This document shows positions 34,287-43,701 of a stretch of 43,997 nt of DNA, piece after piece (the first letter of the stretch is position 1; each line of letters opens with the position of its first letter). The DNA comes from Prevotella sp. (GTDB lineage: Bacteria > Bacteroidota > Bacteroidia > Bacteroidales > Bacteroidaceae): the NCBI GenBank assembly GCA_017508965.1, contig JAFWQT010000045.1, forward strand, positions 1-43,997, written 5' to 3'. Under the pieces are notes generated by a model. It saw only the letters and a program-made list of their open reading frames with translations, was not told the DNA's origin and did no database searches. A program made the translations under genes and the position numbers.

Positions 34287-36647
34287 ATGAGGAAATTCGC
34301 CCTAATTATAGCCATGCTCGTGGCATTCATCCCAGCCCATGCCGTGCTGAAAGAGCAAGATCTGGAAAAGACACTCGGCATCCTCAGGCAAGAACTCACA
34401 AACACACACGATGACAACGAGAAATCGTCGGAAGTGATGAAAAAGCGCAACCAGGAAATCTTGGAGCGCGTGTTCAACACCTTCCGGCAGAGCAACCAGA
34501 ATGCCCTGATGCTTTACTCGCAGAAAGACGGCTACGTGTTCGACCAGGCCTATGCCTGCCACGAAGCCACCGAGCAGTTCCAGAAGTTCAAGAGCAACAC
34601 GTTGCCCTTCCGTAACTACATGAACTACTTCACCACCGAGATAGCGCGCTACGACTCGCTCATCAACTCGCTGAAGAACATGCGCACCTCGCAGCTATCG
34701 GAACAGGCGAAAATAGACCGCAACGTGTGTATGACCTATGCCGTCAACCTGCGCAACGGACTGATGGACGACAAGCGTGAGATGCAGGAATACCTGGACA
34801 TCTACAACCGCACGGAAAACCGACTGAAAACCCTGAACGACTATGCCTCGAAGCGCTACAACGAGATACAGAACGACATCTTCCGCAACGGCGGCGACAA
34901 CTATTTCAGCATCCTCGGCAAACTGAAGGCCTACTTCTCGTTCACTATGGAGAGCGTGAGAGACAAATACCGCCCGTCGGGGCCCTTCAAGTCGCAATGG
35001 GACAGCCGCTACATCCTGTTTCTATTCACGTTCCTCACCATCTACGGCCTGGGTGCATTCTTGCTCAACGCCGTAGCCATCCGCTACCTGATGCCCAAGC
35101 GTTTCCGCTCCGAGAAGTTCCTGAAGAAGCGCACCTGCATCATCATCGCCACCTCGGCCGTCACGCTGGCCGTCATCCTGATGATTCTGCGAATGGTGGT
35201 CAATCAGAACTTCCTCATCATGGCCTCCAAACTGCTCGTGCAGTACGTTTGGATGCTGAGCGTCATCCTCATCTCGCTCCTGCTGCGCGTCGACGGCAAC
35301 CAGATTAAAAGCGCCACTCGCATCTATGCACCATTGATGTTCGTGGGCTTCATCGTGATAGCCTTCCGCATCGTGCTTATTCCCAATTATCTGGTCAACC
35401 TGATATTCCCCCCGCTGCTGCTCTTCTCGGCCCTGTGGCAATGGAACGTCATCCGCCGTCACGGCAAGCGCATTCCGCGTAGCGACGTGTTCTACACCTA
35501 CATCACGCTGGCCATCTTCGTGGTGAGCGTCGTGTGCTCGTGGTACGGCTACACGCTGCTATCCGTGCAGCTGCTCATCTGGTGGATTATGCAGCTCACC
35601 TGCATACTGACCATCAACTGCATCGTCAGCTGGATGCACGACTACAGCGAGCGCCACCACATCTACGAGCACCCCATCAACGAGACGTGGCTCTTTCGCT
35701 TCGTCTACCGCGTGGTGCTCCCCTGCCTGGGCATCGCCTCGGTATGGATTTCCATCTACTGGGCTGCCGACGTGTTCAACCTGAGCGACCTCACGATGCG
35801 CGTGCTCAGCACCAACTTCATCGACCACAAGTACCTCAAGGTGAGCATCCTCAGCCTGCTCATCGTCATTGCCCTCTACTTCCTGTTCGGCTATATCAAC
35901 CGCATCAGCAAAGACATACTGAGGCTCTATCTCAGCAAGGGCGACAAGAAACTGGCCGCCTCGCGCAACATGATGGGCAAGAACGTGATTCAGGTGCTCG
36001 TGTGGGGCATCTGGCTGCTCATCTGCCTCAGCATCCTGCATGTCGACAACACCTGGCTGGTGGTCGTCTCGGGCGGTCTCTCCACCGGTATCGGTTTCGC
36101 CATGAAGGATATCATAGAGAACATCTACTACGGCATCTCGCTGATGACCGGCCGCGTGAAGATTGGCGACTGGATAGAAATAGACGGCACCAAGGGCAAG
36201 GTGAACTCCATCAGCTACACCTCGACGCTCGTGGAGAGCATCGACGGTACCATCATCGCCTTCACCAACTCGCAGCTGTTCACCAAGAACTACCGCAACC
36301 TGACCAAGAACCACGGCTATGTGCTCTCGCTCATCCCCTTCGGAGTGGCCTACGGCTCGAAGATGAAAGACGTGATGGCGCTCGTGGAGCAATCCATTAC
36401 CGACATGAAGCACCCGTTCGTAGACAAGAAGAAGCCCGTGAAGGTGGTGTTCACCGAGTTTGGCGACAGCAGCATCAACTTCAAGCTGCTCTGCTGGGTG
36501 GATGCCGTGAAGCAAATCTACGCCGTGAGCGACATCATGGAGAAAATCTACGACGTGCTGGGCGAACAGGGCATCGAGATTCCGTTCCCGCAGCGCGACG
36601 TCTACATAAAGCATCTGCCTGAGAACCTACCGGCAGCAAGCAAATAA
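34287..36647 (+). CDS. Large MscS-family mechanosensitive channel
   Basis: A membrane protein of 786 residues that should open under membrane tension and release solutes during osmotic downshock. A signal peptide (MRKFALIIAMLVAFIPAHA) and a periplasmic coiled-coil-rich domain (20-235) come first, then about ten membrane spans from 245 on. The MscS pore helix and beta domain follow at about 590-665 (SGGLSTGIGFAMKDIIENIYYG, VKIGDWIEIDGTKGKV). The arrangement is like the MscK/YbdG group rather than the small MscS. I use the ATG at 34287; an upstream TTG in frame at 34266 lies within the -7 promoter box. First gene of a five-gene operon. Confidence 0.9.
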   Translation: MRKFALIIAMLVAFIPAHAVLKEQDLEKTLGILRQELTNTHDDNEKSSEVMKKRNQEILERVFNTFRQSNQNALMLYSQKDGYVFDQAYACHEATEQFQKFKSNTLPFRNYMNYFTTEIARYDSLINSLKNMRTSQLSEQAKIDRNVCMTYAVNLRNGLMDDKREMQEYLDIYNRTENRLKTLNDYASKRYNEIQNDIFRNGGDNYFSILGKLKAYFSFTMESVRDKYRPSGPFKSQWDSRYILFLFTFLTIYGLGAFLLNAVAIRYLMPKRFRSEKFLKKRTCIIIATSAVTLAVILMILRMVVNQNFLIMASKLLVQYVWMLSVILISLLLRVDGNQIKSATRIYAPLMFVGFIVIAFRIVLIPNYLVNLIFPPLLLFSALWQWNVIRRHGKRIPRSDVFYTYITLAIFVVSVVCSWYGYTLLSVQLLIWWIMQLTCILTINCIVSWMHDYSERHHIYEHPINETWLFRFVYRVVLPCLGIASVWISIYWAADVFNLSDLTMRVLSTNFIDHKYLKVSILSLLIVIALYFLFGYINRISKDILRLYLSKGDKKLAASRNMMGKNVIQVLVWGIWLLICLSILHVDNTWLVVVSGGLSTGIGFAMKDIIENIYYGISLMTGRVKIGDWIEIDGTKGKVNSISYTSTLVESIDGTIIAFTNSQLFTKNYRNLTKNHGYVLSLIPFGVAYGSKMKDVMALVEQSITDMKHPFVDKKKPVKVVFTEFGDSSINFKLLCWVDAVKQIYAVSDIMEKIYDVLGEQGIEIPFPQRDVYIKHLPENLPAASK

Positions 36648-36657
36648 ATCCACAGTC

Positions 36658-37419
36658 ATGACACAACAAAATACCATATTCATAGCAGGGCCGTGCGTGA
36701 TAGAGTCGGCCGAACTGCTCGACACCGTGGCCGCCGAGCTGAAGCGCATCAACCAGAAGCTCGGCACCGACATCATCTTCAAGTCGTCGTTCGACAAGGC
36801 CAACCGCACCAGCATTCGCTCGTTCCGCGGACCAGGACTCGAGAAGGGACTCCAGATGCTCTCCGACATCCGCGAGAAATACGGTCTGCGCGTACTTACC
36901 GACATCCACGAAAGCTGGCAGGCCGAGGCTGCCGGGCAGGTGTGCGACGTGCTGCAGATTCCCGCCTTCCTCTGCCGTCAGACCGACCTTTTGGTGGCTG
37001 CCGCACGCACAGGACGGACGGTCAACATCAAGAAAGCGCAGTTCCTGAGCGGTCAGGACATGAAATACCCCGTTGAGAAAGCCCTTGATGCCGGCGCCAC
37101 CGACGTGTGGCTCACCGAGCGGGGCAACACCTTCGGCTACAACAACCTCGTTGTCGACTTCCGTAACATCCCCGACATGCTGCAGTTCACCCCGACGGTC
37201 ATCATGGACTGCACCCATAGCGTTCAGCGCCCGGGAGGTGCTGGCGGAAAGACGGGTGGCGACCGCCGTTTCGTACCCGCTATGGCCAAGGCCGCCAAGG
37301 CCTTCGGAGCCACCGGCTATTTCTTCGAGGTGCATCCCGACCCCGACCGCGGACTCAGCGATGCCGCCAACATGCTCGAACTGCACAAGCTGGAAGCACT
37401 TGTCAGCGAGCTGCTCTGA
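36658..37419 (+). CDS. kdsA: 3-deoxy-8-phosphooctulonate synthase
   Basis: A cytosolic enzyme of 253 residues that condenses phosphoenolpyruvate with arabinose 5-phosphate to Kdo 8-phosphate for the LPS inner core. Motifs include KSSFDKANRTS and RSFRGPGLEKGL for substrate binding, and DCTHSVQRPGG late in the barrel. The N-terminal GPCVIES has Cys at residue 13, the metal ligand of the metal-dependent KdsA class, where the E. coli-type enzyme has Asn. Ten bases separate it from the channel gene and 22 from kdsD, which supplies its arabinose 5-phosphate. Confidence 0.96.
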   Translation: MTQQNTIFIAGPCVIESAELLDTVAAELKRINQKLGTDIIFKSSFDKANRTSIRSFRGPGLEKGLQMLSDIREKYGLRVLTDIHESWQAEAAGQVCDVLQIPAFLCRQTDLLVAAARTGRTVNIKKAQFLSGQDMKYPVEKALDAGATDVWLTERGNTFGYNNLVVDFRNIPDMLQFTPTVIMDCTHSVQRPGGAGGKTGGDRRFVPAMAKAAKAFGATGYFFEVHPDPDRGLSDAANMLELHKLEALVSELL

Positions 37420-37441
37420 AACGATTAGCAACACAAAGAAT

Positions 37442-38398
37442 ATGAAAAAGCAAATCAGAGAATACGCCATACAATGCATCAAGGACGAAGTTGATGCCGT
37501 GATGGAACTCATCCCCCAGCTCGACGACGATTTCGAGCGCGCCGTGGAACTCATCTTCAACTGCAAGGGAAAGGTCATCGTGACGGGTGTAGGCAAGAGC
37601 GGCCACATTGGCGCCAAGATTGCAGCCACCTTCTCGAGCACCGGCACACCCTCGTTCTTCATCAACCCGCTCGACGTCTATCATGGCGACCTGGGCGTGA
37701 TGACCCACGACGACGTGGTGCTGGCCATCAGCAACAGCGGTCAGACCGACGAGCTGCTGCGCTTCATCCCCATGGTGCTCCACATGAACATCCCCATCAT
37801 CGGCATGACGGGCAATCCCGACTCGCTGCTGGCCCGCTACTCCACCGTACACCTGCACGCCCACGTCAAGAAAGAGGCCTGTCCGCTGAACCTTGCCCCC
37901 ACAAGCAGCACCACGGCCCAGCTCGTACTCGGTGATGCGCTGGCCGTCTCGCTCATGGAGATGCGCAACTTCAAGCCACGCGACTTTGCCCAGTTCCATC
38001 CGGGCGGCGAGCTTGGCAAGCGGCTGCTCACCACGGCTCAGGACGTGATGCGCACCAACGACCTGCCCATCATCCCCAAGGAGATGCACCTCGGCGAGGC
38101 CATCATCCTGGTCAGCAAGGGAAAGCTCGGGCTGGGCGTCTCGCTCGACGAGCACCAGAAGATTATCGGCCTCATCACCGACGGCGACATCCGCCGCGCC
38201 ATGGAGCGCTGGCAGGCTGCCTTCGTTGACCACATTGTCGAGGACATCATGACACGCAAGCCCAAATGCGTGCTCGCCGATACAAAGATTACCGAAATCC
38301 AGAAAATCATGCACAAGAACAAAGTGCACACGGTGCTCGTCATCGACCAGGAGAACCATCTGCTGGGCGTCGTCGACCACTACTCGTGCATGATATGA
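37442..38398 (+). CDS. kdsD: Arabinose-5-phosphate isomerase (KdsD/KpsF family)
   Basis: A cytosolic isomerase of 318 residues that interconverts ribulose 5-phosphate and arabinose 5-phosphate, feeding KdsA. An SIS domain (about 35-170) has GVGKSGHIGAKIAATFSSTGT and SNSGQTDELL; a pair of CBS domains (about 200-318) follows, including DVMR and DIMTRKPKCV. The frame is open far upstream, over the 3' end of kdsA, but MKKQIREY at 37442 gives the family start and the right length. Its stop overlaps the next start in ATGA. Confidence 0.95.
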   Translation: MKKQIREYAIQCIKDEVDAVMELIPQLDDDFERAVELIFNCKGKVIVTGVGKSGHIGAKIAATFSSTGTPSFFINPLDVYHGDLGVMTHDDVVLAISNSGQTDELLRFIPMVLHMNIPIIGMTGNPDSLLARYSTVHLHAHVKKEACPLNLAPTSSTTAQLVLGDALAVSLMEMRNFKPRDFAQFHPGGELGKRLLTTAQDVMRTNDLPIIPKEMHLGEAIILVSKGKLGLGVSLDEHQKIIGLITDGDIRRAMERWQAAFVDHIVEDIMTRKPKCVLADTKITEIQKIMHKNKVHTVLVIDQENHLLGVVDHYSCMI

Positions 38399-39729
38399 TA
38401 AACATTACAGAATTGAAACACTACACTTCCATCACAAAACCGAAACATCCTGCGACGTCGCGTTTCCTCGCCGCAGGATTCATGCTGCTCTGCTCCGTGC
38501 TGATGCCACTTAATAGTGCCGCCCAGCGAGCCGACTCGCTCATCGTGGCCGACCTTCGCCGCGAGGGCATCACGTTCACCCACGACAATTCCGTGACGCT
38601 GCTCATGTCAGGCCAAGAGAAATTCGACGACATGTTCCAGGCCATCCGCGATGCGCGCCACTCCATCCACCTGGAATACTTCAACTTCCGCAACGACTCC
38701 ATTGCCGACACCCTCTTCGAGCTGCTGGCCACGAAGGTGAAGGAAGGCGTTGAGGTGAGGGCTGTATTCGACGGCTTCGGCAACGTGTCGAACAGCCAGC
38801 CGCTGAAGAAAGAGCACGTCAGCCACCGCCGCCAGCAGGGCATCCAGCTCTACGAGTTCAATCCCGTGAAGTTCCCCTACACCAACGACCTCTTCGGACG
38901 CGACCACCGCAAGATTGTGGTCATCGACGGAAAGATAGCCTACACAGGCGGCATGAACGTGGCCGACTATTATATAAAAGGTACGCCCGAGGTGGGCGAA
39001 TGGCGCGATATGCATTGCCGCATCGAGGGAGGTGCCGTGAACCGGCTACAGGGCATCTTTGCCGACATGTGGAAGCGTGTAACGGGCCAGCAGCTGCAGG
39101 GTGCCCAATACTACCGCGGCTTCACCACGCCCGACTATTTCGGCAACCTGAAGAAAGACACCACCGCCACGGCCGGCCGTAAAATGGTGGGCATCATCAA
39201 CCGCGAGCCCTACCGCTCGCCCAAAATCATCCGCAAGTTCTACATCAGCGCCCTCGACAATGCCCGCGACAGCATCAAGCTCGTCAACCCCTACTTCACC
39301 CTGACGCCCAGCATCAAGCGCGCCCTGAAGCGGGCCCTGAAGCGAGGCGTGAAGATGGAACTCATGATTGCCGCCAACAGCGACATCCCACTCACCCCCG
39401 ACTGCGGCTTCTACAACATGCACAAGCTGATGAAGCGGGGCGCCGACGTGTGGATCTATCAGGGCGGCTTCCACCACACCAAGATTATCATGGTCGACGG
39501 ACAGGTATGTACCGTGGGCTCGGCCAACCTCGATGCCCGCAGCCTGCGCTTCGACTACGAAGAGAATGCAGTCATCGTCGACCCCTGCACCACCAAGGAA
39601 CTCTCGGATATGTTCGAGCGCGACAAGAAGCGCTCCTTCCGCCTCACCAAGGAATCGTGGGACAAATGGCGCACCGGTAAGGATAAGTTCCGCGGATGGC
39701 TAAGCACCCTGTTGTCACCCTGGCTATAA
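38395..39729 (+). CDS. Phospholipase D-type enzyme, probable cardiolipin synthase
   Basis: A protein of 444 residues with one N-terminal hydrophobic span (about 24-43, which may be a signal anchor or signal peptide) and two PLD catalytic motifs: HRKIVVID (about 170) with downstream GGMN, and HTKIIMVD (about 361) with GSANLD. Such paired HKD proteins transfer phosphatidyl groups, and this organisation fits bacterial cardiolipin synthase, although the usual two-helix anchor is missing. The ATG start overlaps the kdsD stop (ATGA). Its place in an LPS-related operon suggests envelope lipid work. Confidence 0.82.
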   Translation: MINITELKHYTSITKPKHPATSRFLAAGFMLLCSVLMPLNSAAQRADSLIVADLRREGITFTHDNSVTLLMSGQEKFDDMFQAIRDARHSIHLEYFNFRNDSIADTLFELLATKVKEGVEVRAVFDGFGNVSNSQPLKKEHVSHRRQQGIQLYEFNPVKFPYTNDLFGRDHRKIVVIDGKIAYTGGMNVADYYIKGTPEVGEWRDMHCRIEGGAVNRLQGIFADMWKRVTGQQLQGAQYYRGFTTPDYFGNLKKDTTATAGRKMVGIINREPYRSPKIIRKFYISALDNARDSIKLVNPYFTLTPSIKRALKRALKRGVKMELMIAANSDIPLTPDCGFYNMHKLMKRGADVWIYQGGFHHTKIIMVDGQVCTVGSANLDARSLRFDYEENAVIVDPCTTKELSDMFERDKKRSFRLTKESWDKWRTGKDKFRGWLSTLLSPWL

Positions 39730-39735
39730 AAAGAT

Positions 39736-41847
39736 ATGGATACTACAGAAAGAAGCGAAATGCTCGAGAAAGACTATTTCAATACCGTTTTCTGTCTGCT
39801 CAAAGACAAGCGAATGGGCGAGGCGATACGCGCGCTCCGCGAACTCATGGAGAAAAACCACGCCATCGTGGCCGACGACACCTTCCATACCATCGCCGCC
39901 GACCACGACCGCATGCTCGACTATATGGAGCAGGGCTACGACGACCCCCAGCGCGAGGAAATCTACCAGCGCCTGGTGCGCCGCCTGTGGTTCTTCACCC
40001 GCAGCGCCCTGATGACCTGGCTCTGCACCAACAAGTCGATATTCCGCGAAGCCCGTCAGAAGTCAGGCCAGCAGCAGTTCACACCCGACGATATCGAGCG
40101 CACCCTCCACAATTTCGTTTCCGATGTGGCCATGCTCAGTCTCGAGACCGATGAGGCAAAGCTTCAGAAAGAGGCCGACCTCTATGCCAGACATCTGAAC
40201 TACGTCAGCACGCTCTTCAACCATATCTTCGTCAGCAACACCTGGAGCAAGGCAACCGGCGCGTTCTACACCCGCCTCCTGCTCTCGCCGATGACCGACA
40301 GCATCGATGCCCGCATGCTCGTCAGCGCCATCACGCTCAACTGCCTCATTCAGTTCGACATGGAGAAGCTGCGCACGCTTATCGACATTCACCAGCAGAC
40401 TGCCGACCCCGAGTTGCGCGAGCGTGCCCTCGTAGGGTGGTTCCTCTCCCTGCCCCACTTCCAGCCATCGCTCTTCCCCGAGTTCACCCCGACGCTCCGC
40501 GACGTCTGCACCCGCCATGCCGCCGAGCTGCTCGAACTGCAGCAGCAGGTCATAGCCTGCATCAATACCGACCGCGACAACGAGACCCTGCAGAACGACA
40601 TCATGCCCAACCTGATGAAGAACTCAGGCTTCAAGCTCACCCAGCGGGGAATCGAGGAGAACGAAGACCCCATGGAAGACATACTCGACCCCGATGCCGC
40701 CGACAAGCGCATGGAAGAGGCCGAGAAGAACATCAACAAGATTCTCGACATGCAGAAGCAAGGCGCCGACATCTATTTCGGCAGCTTCAAGCTGATGAAG
40801 CGCTTCAGCTTCTTCTACACCCTCTCCAACTGGTTCACGCCATTCTTCATGCAGCATCCCGGACTGAGCCATCTCACCAAGGACCTGCTCTCCAACAAGT
40901 TCGTACTGAGCATCATCAACAAGGGACCCTTCTGCGAGAGCGACAAATACTCGTTCGCCCTGGGCGCATCGAGCGTCATCAGCCACTTGCCGCAGGACGT
41001 GCTGAAAATGGTGGAAAACATCGAAGACATCGACCCCGCCATGAAGCCCGACCTCATCAACACCCCCATTTTCAGGCGCCAGGTGTACCTGCAGGACCTC
41101 TACCGCTTCTTCAAGCTCCACCCCCTGCACAACGAACTGCCCTTCGACCCGTTCCATGTGGGCAGCCTTCCGGCCAACGACAACTACTTCATACTCGACA
41201 ACGACCTGTTTGCCGACATCGACGACGAGCACATCCTGCTCATGCGCGCCCGCTATCATCACAAGGTGCGCAGGTATGGCGTGGCCACCAAAGAGCTCTA
41301 CGACCTTGTTGAGAAATATCCCGACAACGTGCAGGCACGCGCCATGCTGGCCCACTCCCTGCTCGAGCTGGGTTCCTATGCCCAGGCTGCCGACCACTAC
41401 GAGCAGCTGCTGGTGGTGCGCCCCGACAATTTCAAGTATAAGCTCAACTATGCCCACGCCCTCACCGAGTCGGGCCAGTACGAAGATGCCATGGAAACCA
41501 TCTTCAGGCTCAGCTACGAATACCCCGACGACATCCGCGTAACCCGGCTGCTGGCATGGGCACACCTCATACAACGGCATGCCAAGAAGGCCGAGCCCTG
41601 CTACGACAAGCTGCTGGCATCAGCCGAGGCCAACTACTCAGACAAGCTCAATGCCGCCTATTGCTACTGGTTTACGGGGAGAATGAAACAGGCCGTCGGT
41701 CTGTTCCGCGAATATGTGAAAAAAAAGGACACCCCGCTCGATGTGGCTTTCGTCAGCGACGAAGAGCTGCTGGGTGTCTACGAAGTGAGCGAGTTCGACA
41801 AACAACTCCTTAAGGAGCTAGTCGAGCGGCAGCCGCGAGATCTTTAG
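39736..41847 (+). CDS. Large TPR-repeat protein of unknown function
   Basis: A protein of 703 residues with no signal peptide and no membrane span, so presumably cytosolic. I do not recognise the N-terminal 500 residues, which are helical and rich in Leu/Arg/Glu. From about 510 on there are four or five tetratricopeptide-like repeats (such as ATKELYDLVEKYPDNVQARAM and AADHYEQLLVVRPDNFKYKL), which usually bind protein partners. It starts six bases after the PLD-type gene and closes the mscS-kdsA-kdsD-PLD operon. Its last 38 bases overlap the convergent lipoprotein gene. Confidence 0.75.
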   Translation: MDTTERSEMLEKDYFNTVFCLLKDKRMGEAIRALRELMEKNHAIVADDTFHTIAADHDRMLDYMEQGYDDPQREEIYQRLVRRLWFFTRSALMTWLCTNKSIFREARQKSGQQQFTPDDIERTLHNFVSDVAMLSLETDEAKLQKEADLYARHLNYVSTLFNHIFVSNTWSKATGAFYTRLLLSPMTDSIDARMLVSAITLNCLIQFDMEKLRTLIDIHQQTADPELRERALVGWFLSLPHFQPSLFPEFTPTLRDVCTRHAAELLELQQQVIACINTDRDNETLQNDIMPNLMKNSGFKLTQRGIEENEDPMEDILDPDAADKRMEEAEKNINKILDMQKQGADIYFGSFKLMKRFSFFYTLSNWFTPFFMQHPGLSHLTKDLLSNKFVLSIINKGPFCESDKYSFALGASSVISHLPQDVLKMVENIEDIDPAMKPDLINTPIFRRQVYLQDLYRFFKLHPLHNELPFDPFHVGSLPANDNYFILDNDLFADIDDEHILLMRARYHHKVRRYGVATKELYDLVEKYPDNVQARAMLAHSLLELGSYAQAADHYEQLLVVRPDNFKYKLNYAHALTESGQYEDAMETIFRLSYEYPDDIRVTRLLAWAHLIQRHAKKAEPCYDKLLASAEANYSDKLNAAYCYWFTGRMKQAVGLFREYVKKKDTPLDVAFVSDEELLGVYEVSEFDKQLLKELVERQPRDL

Positions 41848-42721
41848 CCCTCGGTTCCTTCATCCTTTCATATTTCATATCGGGCAGCGCATCAATCGTC
41901 TGCTGGTCTGCCTTCATGTATTTCATTATCAGGTCGCCGTATTTCTTCACCCCATACTTGTTGATGGAGTCAACGGCCGTGTTGTATCCCTTCACGAACA
42001 CCTCATACTGCTTCTTCCGGTTCTTGTCGGCCAGCGCCTTCTCGCGGAAGGCCACCACGCCCAGCTTCATGTCCTTCAGCCGGGTGTCCATCAGCACCGG
42101 GTGCTTCCACATTCTTGCCGTCGTGGCCTGCGGCTCGGGCAGCAGCATCGCGTCGATTTCGTTGTTCAGCAGCATCTTCAGCCGGATGTTCGGGTCGTTG
42201 ATTTGCACCATGAACACGTTGTCGCGGCCCAGCTTGGCGCTGTCAACGGCCATCTGTGCCAGCAAGTGTGTAGCGCTGAACCGCGCCATGGCCACCATCT
42301 TTTCGTTCAGGTGCTTCAGCTCAGTCACACGCGAGAGGCGGTTGCTCACAAACTGCCATCCGGCATTCGTCGCCGTTGCATACTTCAGCGCCAGTCCGCC
42401 GCGCTTCATCCGCTCGCCCCTCACCAGGTCGGTCACGTTTCCCTCGATGCTCCCCTTCTTCAGGGCCGCGTCGCAGTCGATTTGCGAGTCGAAGCACTTC
42501 AGCCTGATGTCGGCCTTCGCCGTGTCGAACATACAATGTTCCTTGGCCAGGAAGAGCGGCAGACAGTCCATCGTGGGCAGCGTTCCAACCTTCAGCGCAG
42601 CCGAGTCTTCCTTGGCCAGCCTCAGGCGCTCTGCCTTCGACAGTCGTTTCTGCTCCTCGTAGTCGCTGCCGCACGACACCATGGCAGCCACCATCAGCAC
42701 GATATAGAGAATTTTCTTCAT
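41810..42721 (-). CDS. Substrate-binding-protein-like lipoprotein (NMT1/ABC type)
   Basis: A protein of 303 residues that begins MKKILYIVLMVAAMVSCGS, a lipoprotein signal with lipobox Cys at about 17. The mature part reads like a periplasmic binding protein of the SsuA/NMT1 type: LKVGTLPTMDCLPLFLAKEHCMF, INDPNIRLKMLLNNEIDAMLLPEPQATTARM, and a helical C-terminus. Such proteins bind small organic molecules for ABC import or signalling. No permease or ATPase gene is adjacent, so it is an orphan here. The frame is open 43 codons further upstream, but the lipoprotein signal marks the start. Its 3' end overlaps the TPR gene tail to tail. Confidence 0.75.
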   Translation of the reverse strand: MKKILYIVLMVAAMVSCGSDYEEQKRLSKAERLRLAKEDSAALKVGTLPTMDCLPLFLAKEHCMFDTAKADIRLKCFDSQIDCDAALKKGSIEGNVTDLVRGERMKRGGLALKYATATNAGWQFVSNRLSRVTELKHLNEKMVAMARFSATHLLAQMAVDSAKLGRDNVFMVQINDPNIRLKMLLNNEIDAMLLPEPQATTARMWKHPVLMDTRLKDMKLGVVAFREKALADKNRKKQYEVFVKGYNTAVDSINKYGVKKYGDLIMKYMKADQQTIDALPDMKYERMKEPRAKDLAAAARLAP

Positions 42722-42829
42722 CTTCTTGAAATTGGCGGCAAAATAAACAAAAAAAAACGAGAATAGCAAATAAATAACACCTTTTTCAGGATTTCGTCGA
42801 AAAAATCCCCGGAACTCATCGAAAACCAT

Positions 42830-42860
42830 TTTGAAGATAGCCACACACACCTTAACTTTG
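42830..42860 (+). promoter_or_regulatory. Promoter of the TonB-C-domain gene
   Basis: TTTG (42830-42833), a 19-bp spacer and TAACTTTG (42853-42860) match the Bacteroidetes consensus fully. It leaves a leader of about 42 bases. Confidence 0.8.
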
Positions 42861-42907
42861 CACTCAGAAATTCAAACATAAGTAAAACCAATTAAAAAAT
42901 AAAGATT

Positions 42908-43480
42908 ATGAAAAAGATTTTTGCATTGTTAGTTGTGTGTGTGTTCTCTGCCAGCTTTGCCGTGGCACAAGTTAATAACAACCACCGTACGGCCGCCCGC
43001 CACTACTTCGAGCGCCTCGACTCAGTCTCCCGCAGCAAGCTGATGAAACAGCACAGGGAATTCTGGAAGAAGCAGATGAAGGACAACGACAAGAAGTGGA
43101 AGAAGCATGTGGCCATGAGTCCACGCCAACGGAAGGCGCCCTGGCAGAACGCCGACAAGGGATTCCTGCTGCATCCACAAGAGCAGATGCCCATCTTCAT
43201 CGGCGGCAAGGAAGCCCTGATGAGCTGGATTGAAGAGAATGTTACCTATCCCGTATCGGCCGACCTCACCGGTGTTGAGGGCAAGGTTCTCGTAGCTTTC
43301 GATGTGAATGCCGACGGCACCATTGGCAACGTACGCGTAGAAGAATCGGCCAATCCCCTGCTCGACAACGAGGTGGTGAGCAAGCTGCAGGCAATGCCCC
43401 GCTGGATTCCCGCCTTCCAGAACGGTCGCGCCGTAAAGGTGAAATACACCCTCCCCATCAACTTCACTCTGCAGTCATAA
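42908..43480 (+). CDS. Exported protein with TonB C-terminal domain
   Basis: A protein of 190 residues with a cleavable-looking signal peptide (MKKIFALLVVCVFSASFAVA, then Q). Residues 22-90 are charged and helical; residues about 95-190 form a TonB C-terminal domain (FIGGKEALMSWIEENVTYP, VEGKVLVAFDVNADGTIGNVRV, the Pro-Arg-Trp-Ile-Pro-Ala turn, and a final KYTLPINFTL strand). True TonB proteins have an uncleaved N-terminal anchor and a Pro-rich arm for ExbB/ExbD coupling; both are missing, so energy transduction is doubtful. The gene is alone with its own promoter and terminator. Confidence 0.8.
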   Translation: MKKIFALLVVCVFSASFAVAQVNNNHRTAARHYFERLDSVSRSKLMKQHREFWKKQMKDNDKKWKKHVAMSPRQRKAPWQNADKGFLLHPQEQMPIFIGGKEALMSWIEENVTYPVSADLTGVEGKVLVAFDVNADGTIGNVRVEESANPLLDNEVVSKLQAMPRWIPAFQNGRAVKVKYTLPINFTLQS

Positions 43481-43514
43481 AGTCATAAAAGCTATATAAT
43501 CTATCTCAAGCGTG

Positions 43515-43546
43515 AAAGGGATGTCCATTTTGGGCACCCCTTTTTT
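43515..43546 (+). terminator. Intrinsic terminator after the TonB-C-domain gene
   Basis: AAAGGGATGTCC (43515-43526) pairs with GGGCACCCCTTT (43532-43543) with one mismatch and one wobble, followed by T residues. It lies 35 bases after the stop codon. Confidence 0.7.
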
Positions 43547-43701
43547 GGGGTGTAATCCTGTAATCTTGTAATCGCTGTGTGTGCCGAACAAAATAGAAAT
43601 AGCCTATAGACAAAAATCCACGAGAATCCCACAAATGATTCGAGCTACCCCCAATACCCAAGGAGAGAAAAGAGTGAATGCAACTAATGCAGTAATTCTC
43701 C

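Noticed and set aside
37073..37441. N-terminal extension of kdsD into kdsA
   Set aside because: The frame is open by chance; the family start is MKKQIREY at 37442 and the extension would overlap kdsA by more than 300 bases.
36535..37665. 376-codon minus-strand frame across channel end, kdsA and kdsD
   Set aside because: It covers three well-supported genes on the other strand and has no family features.
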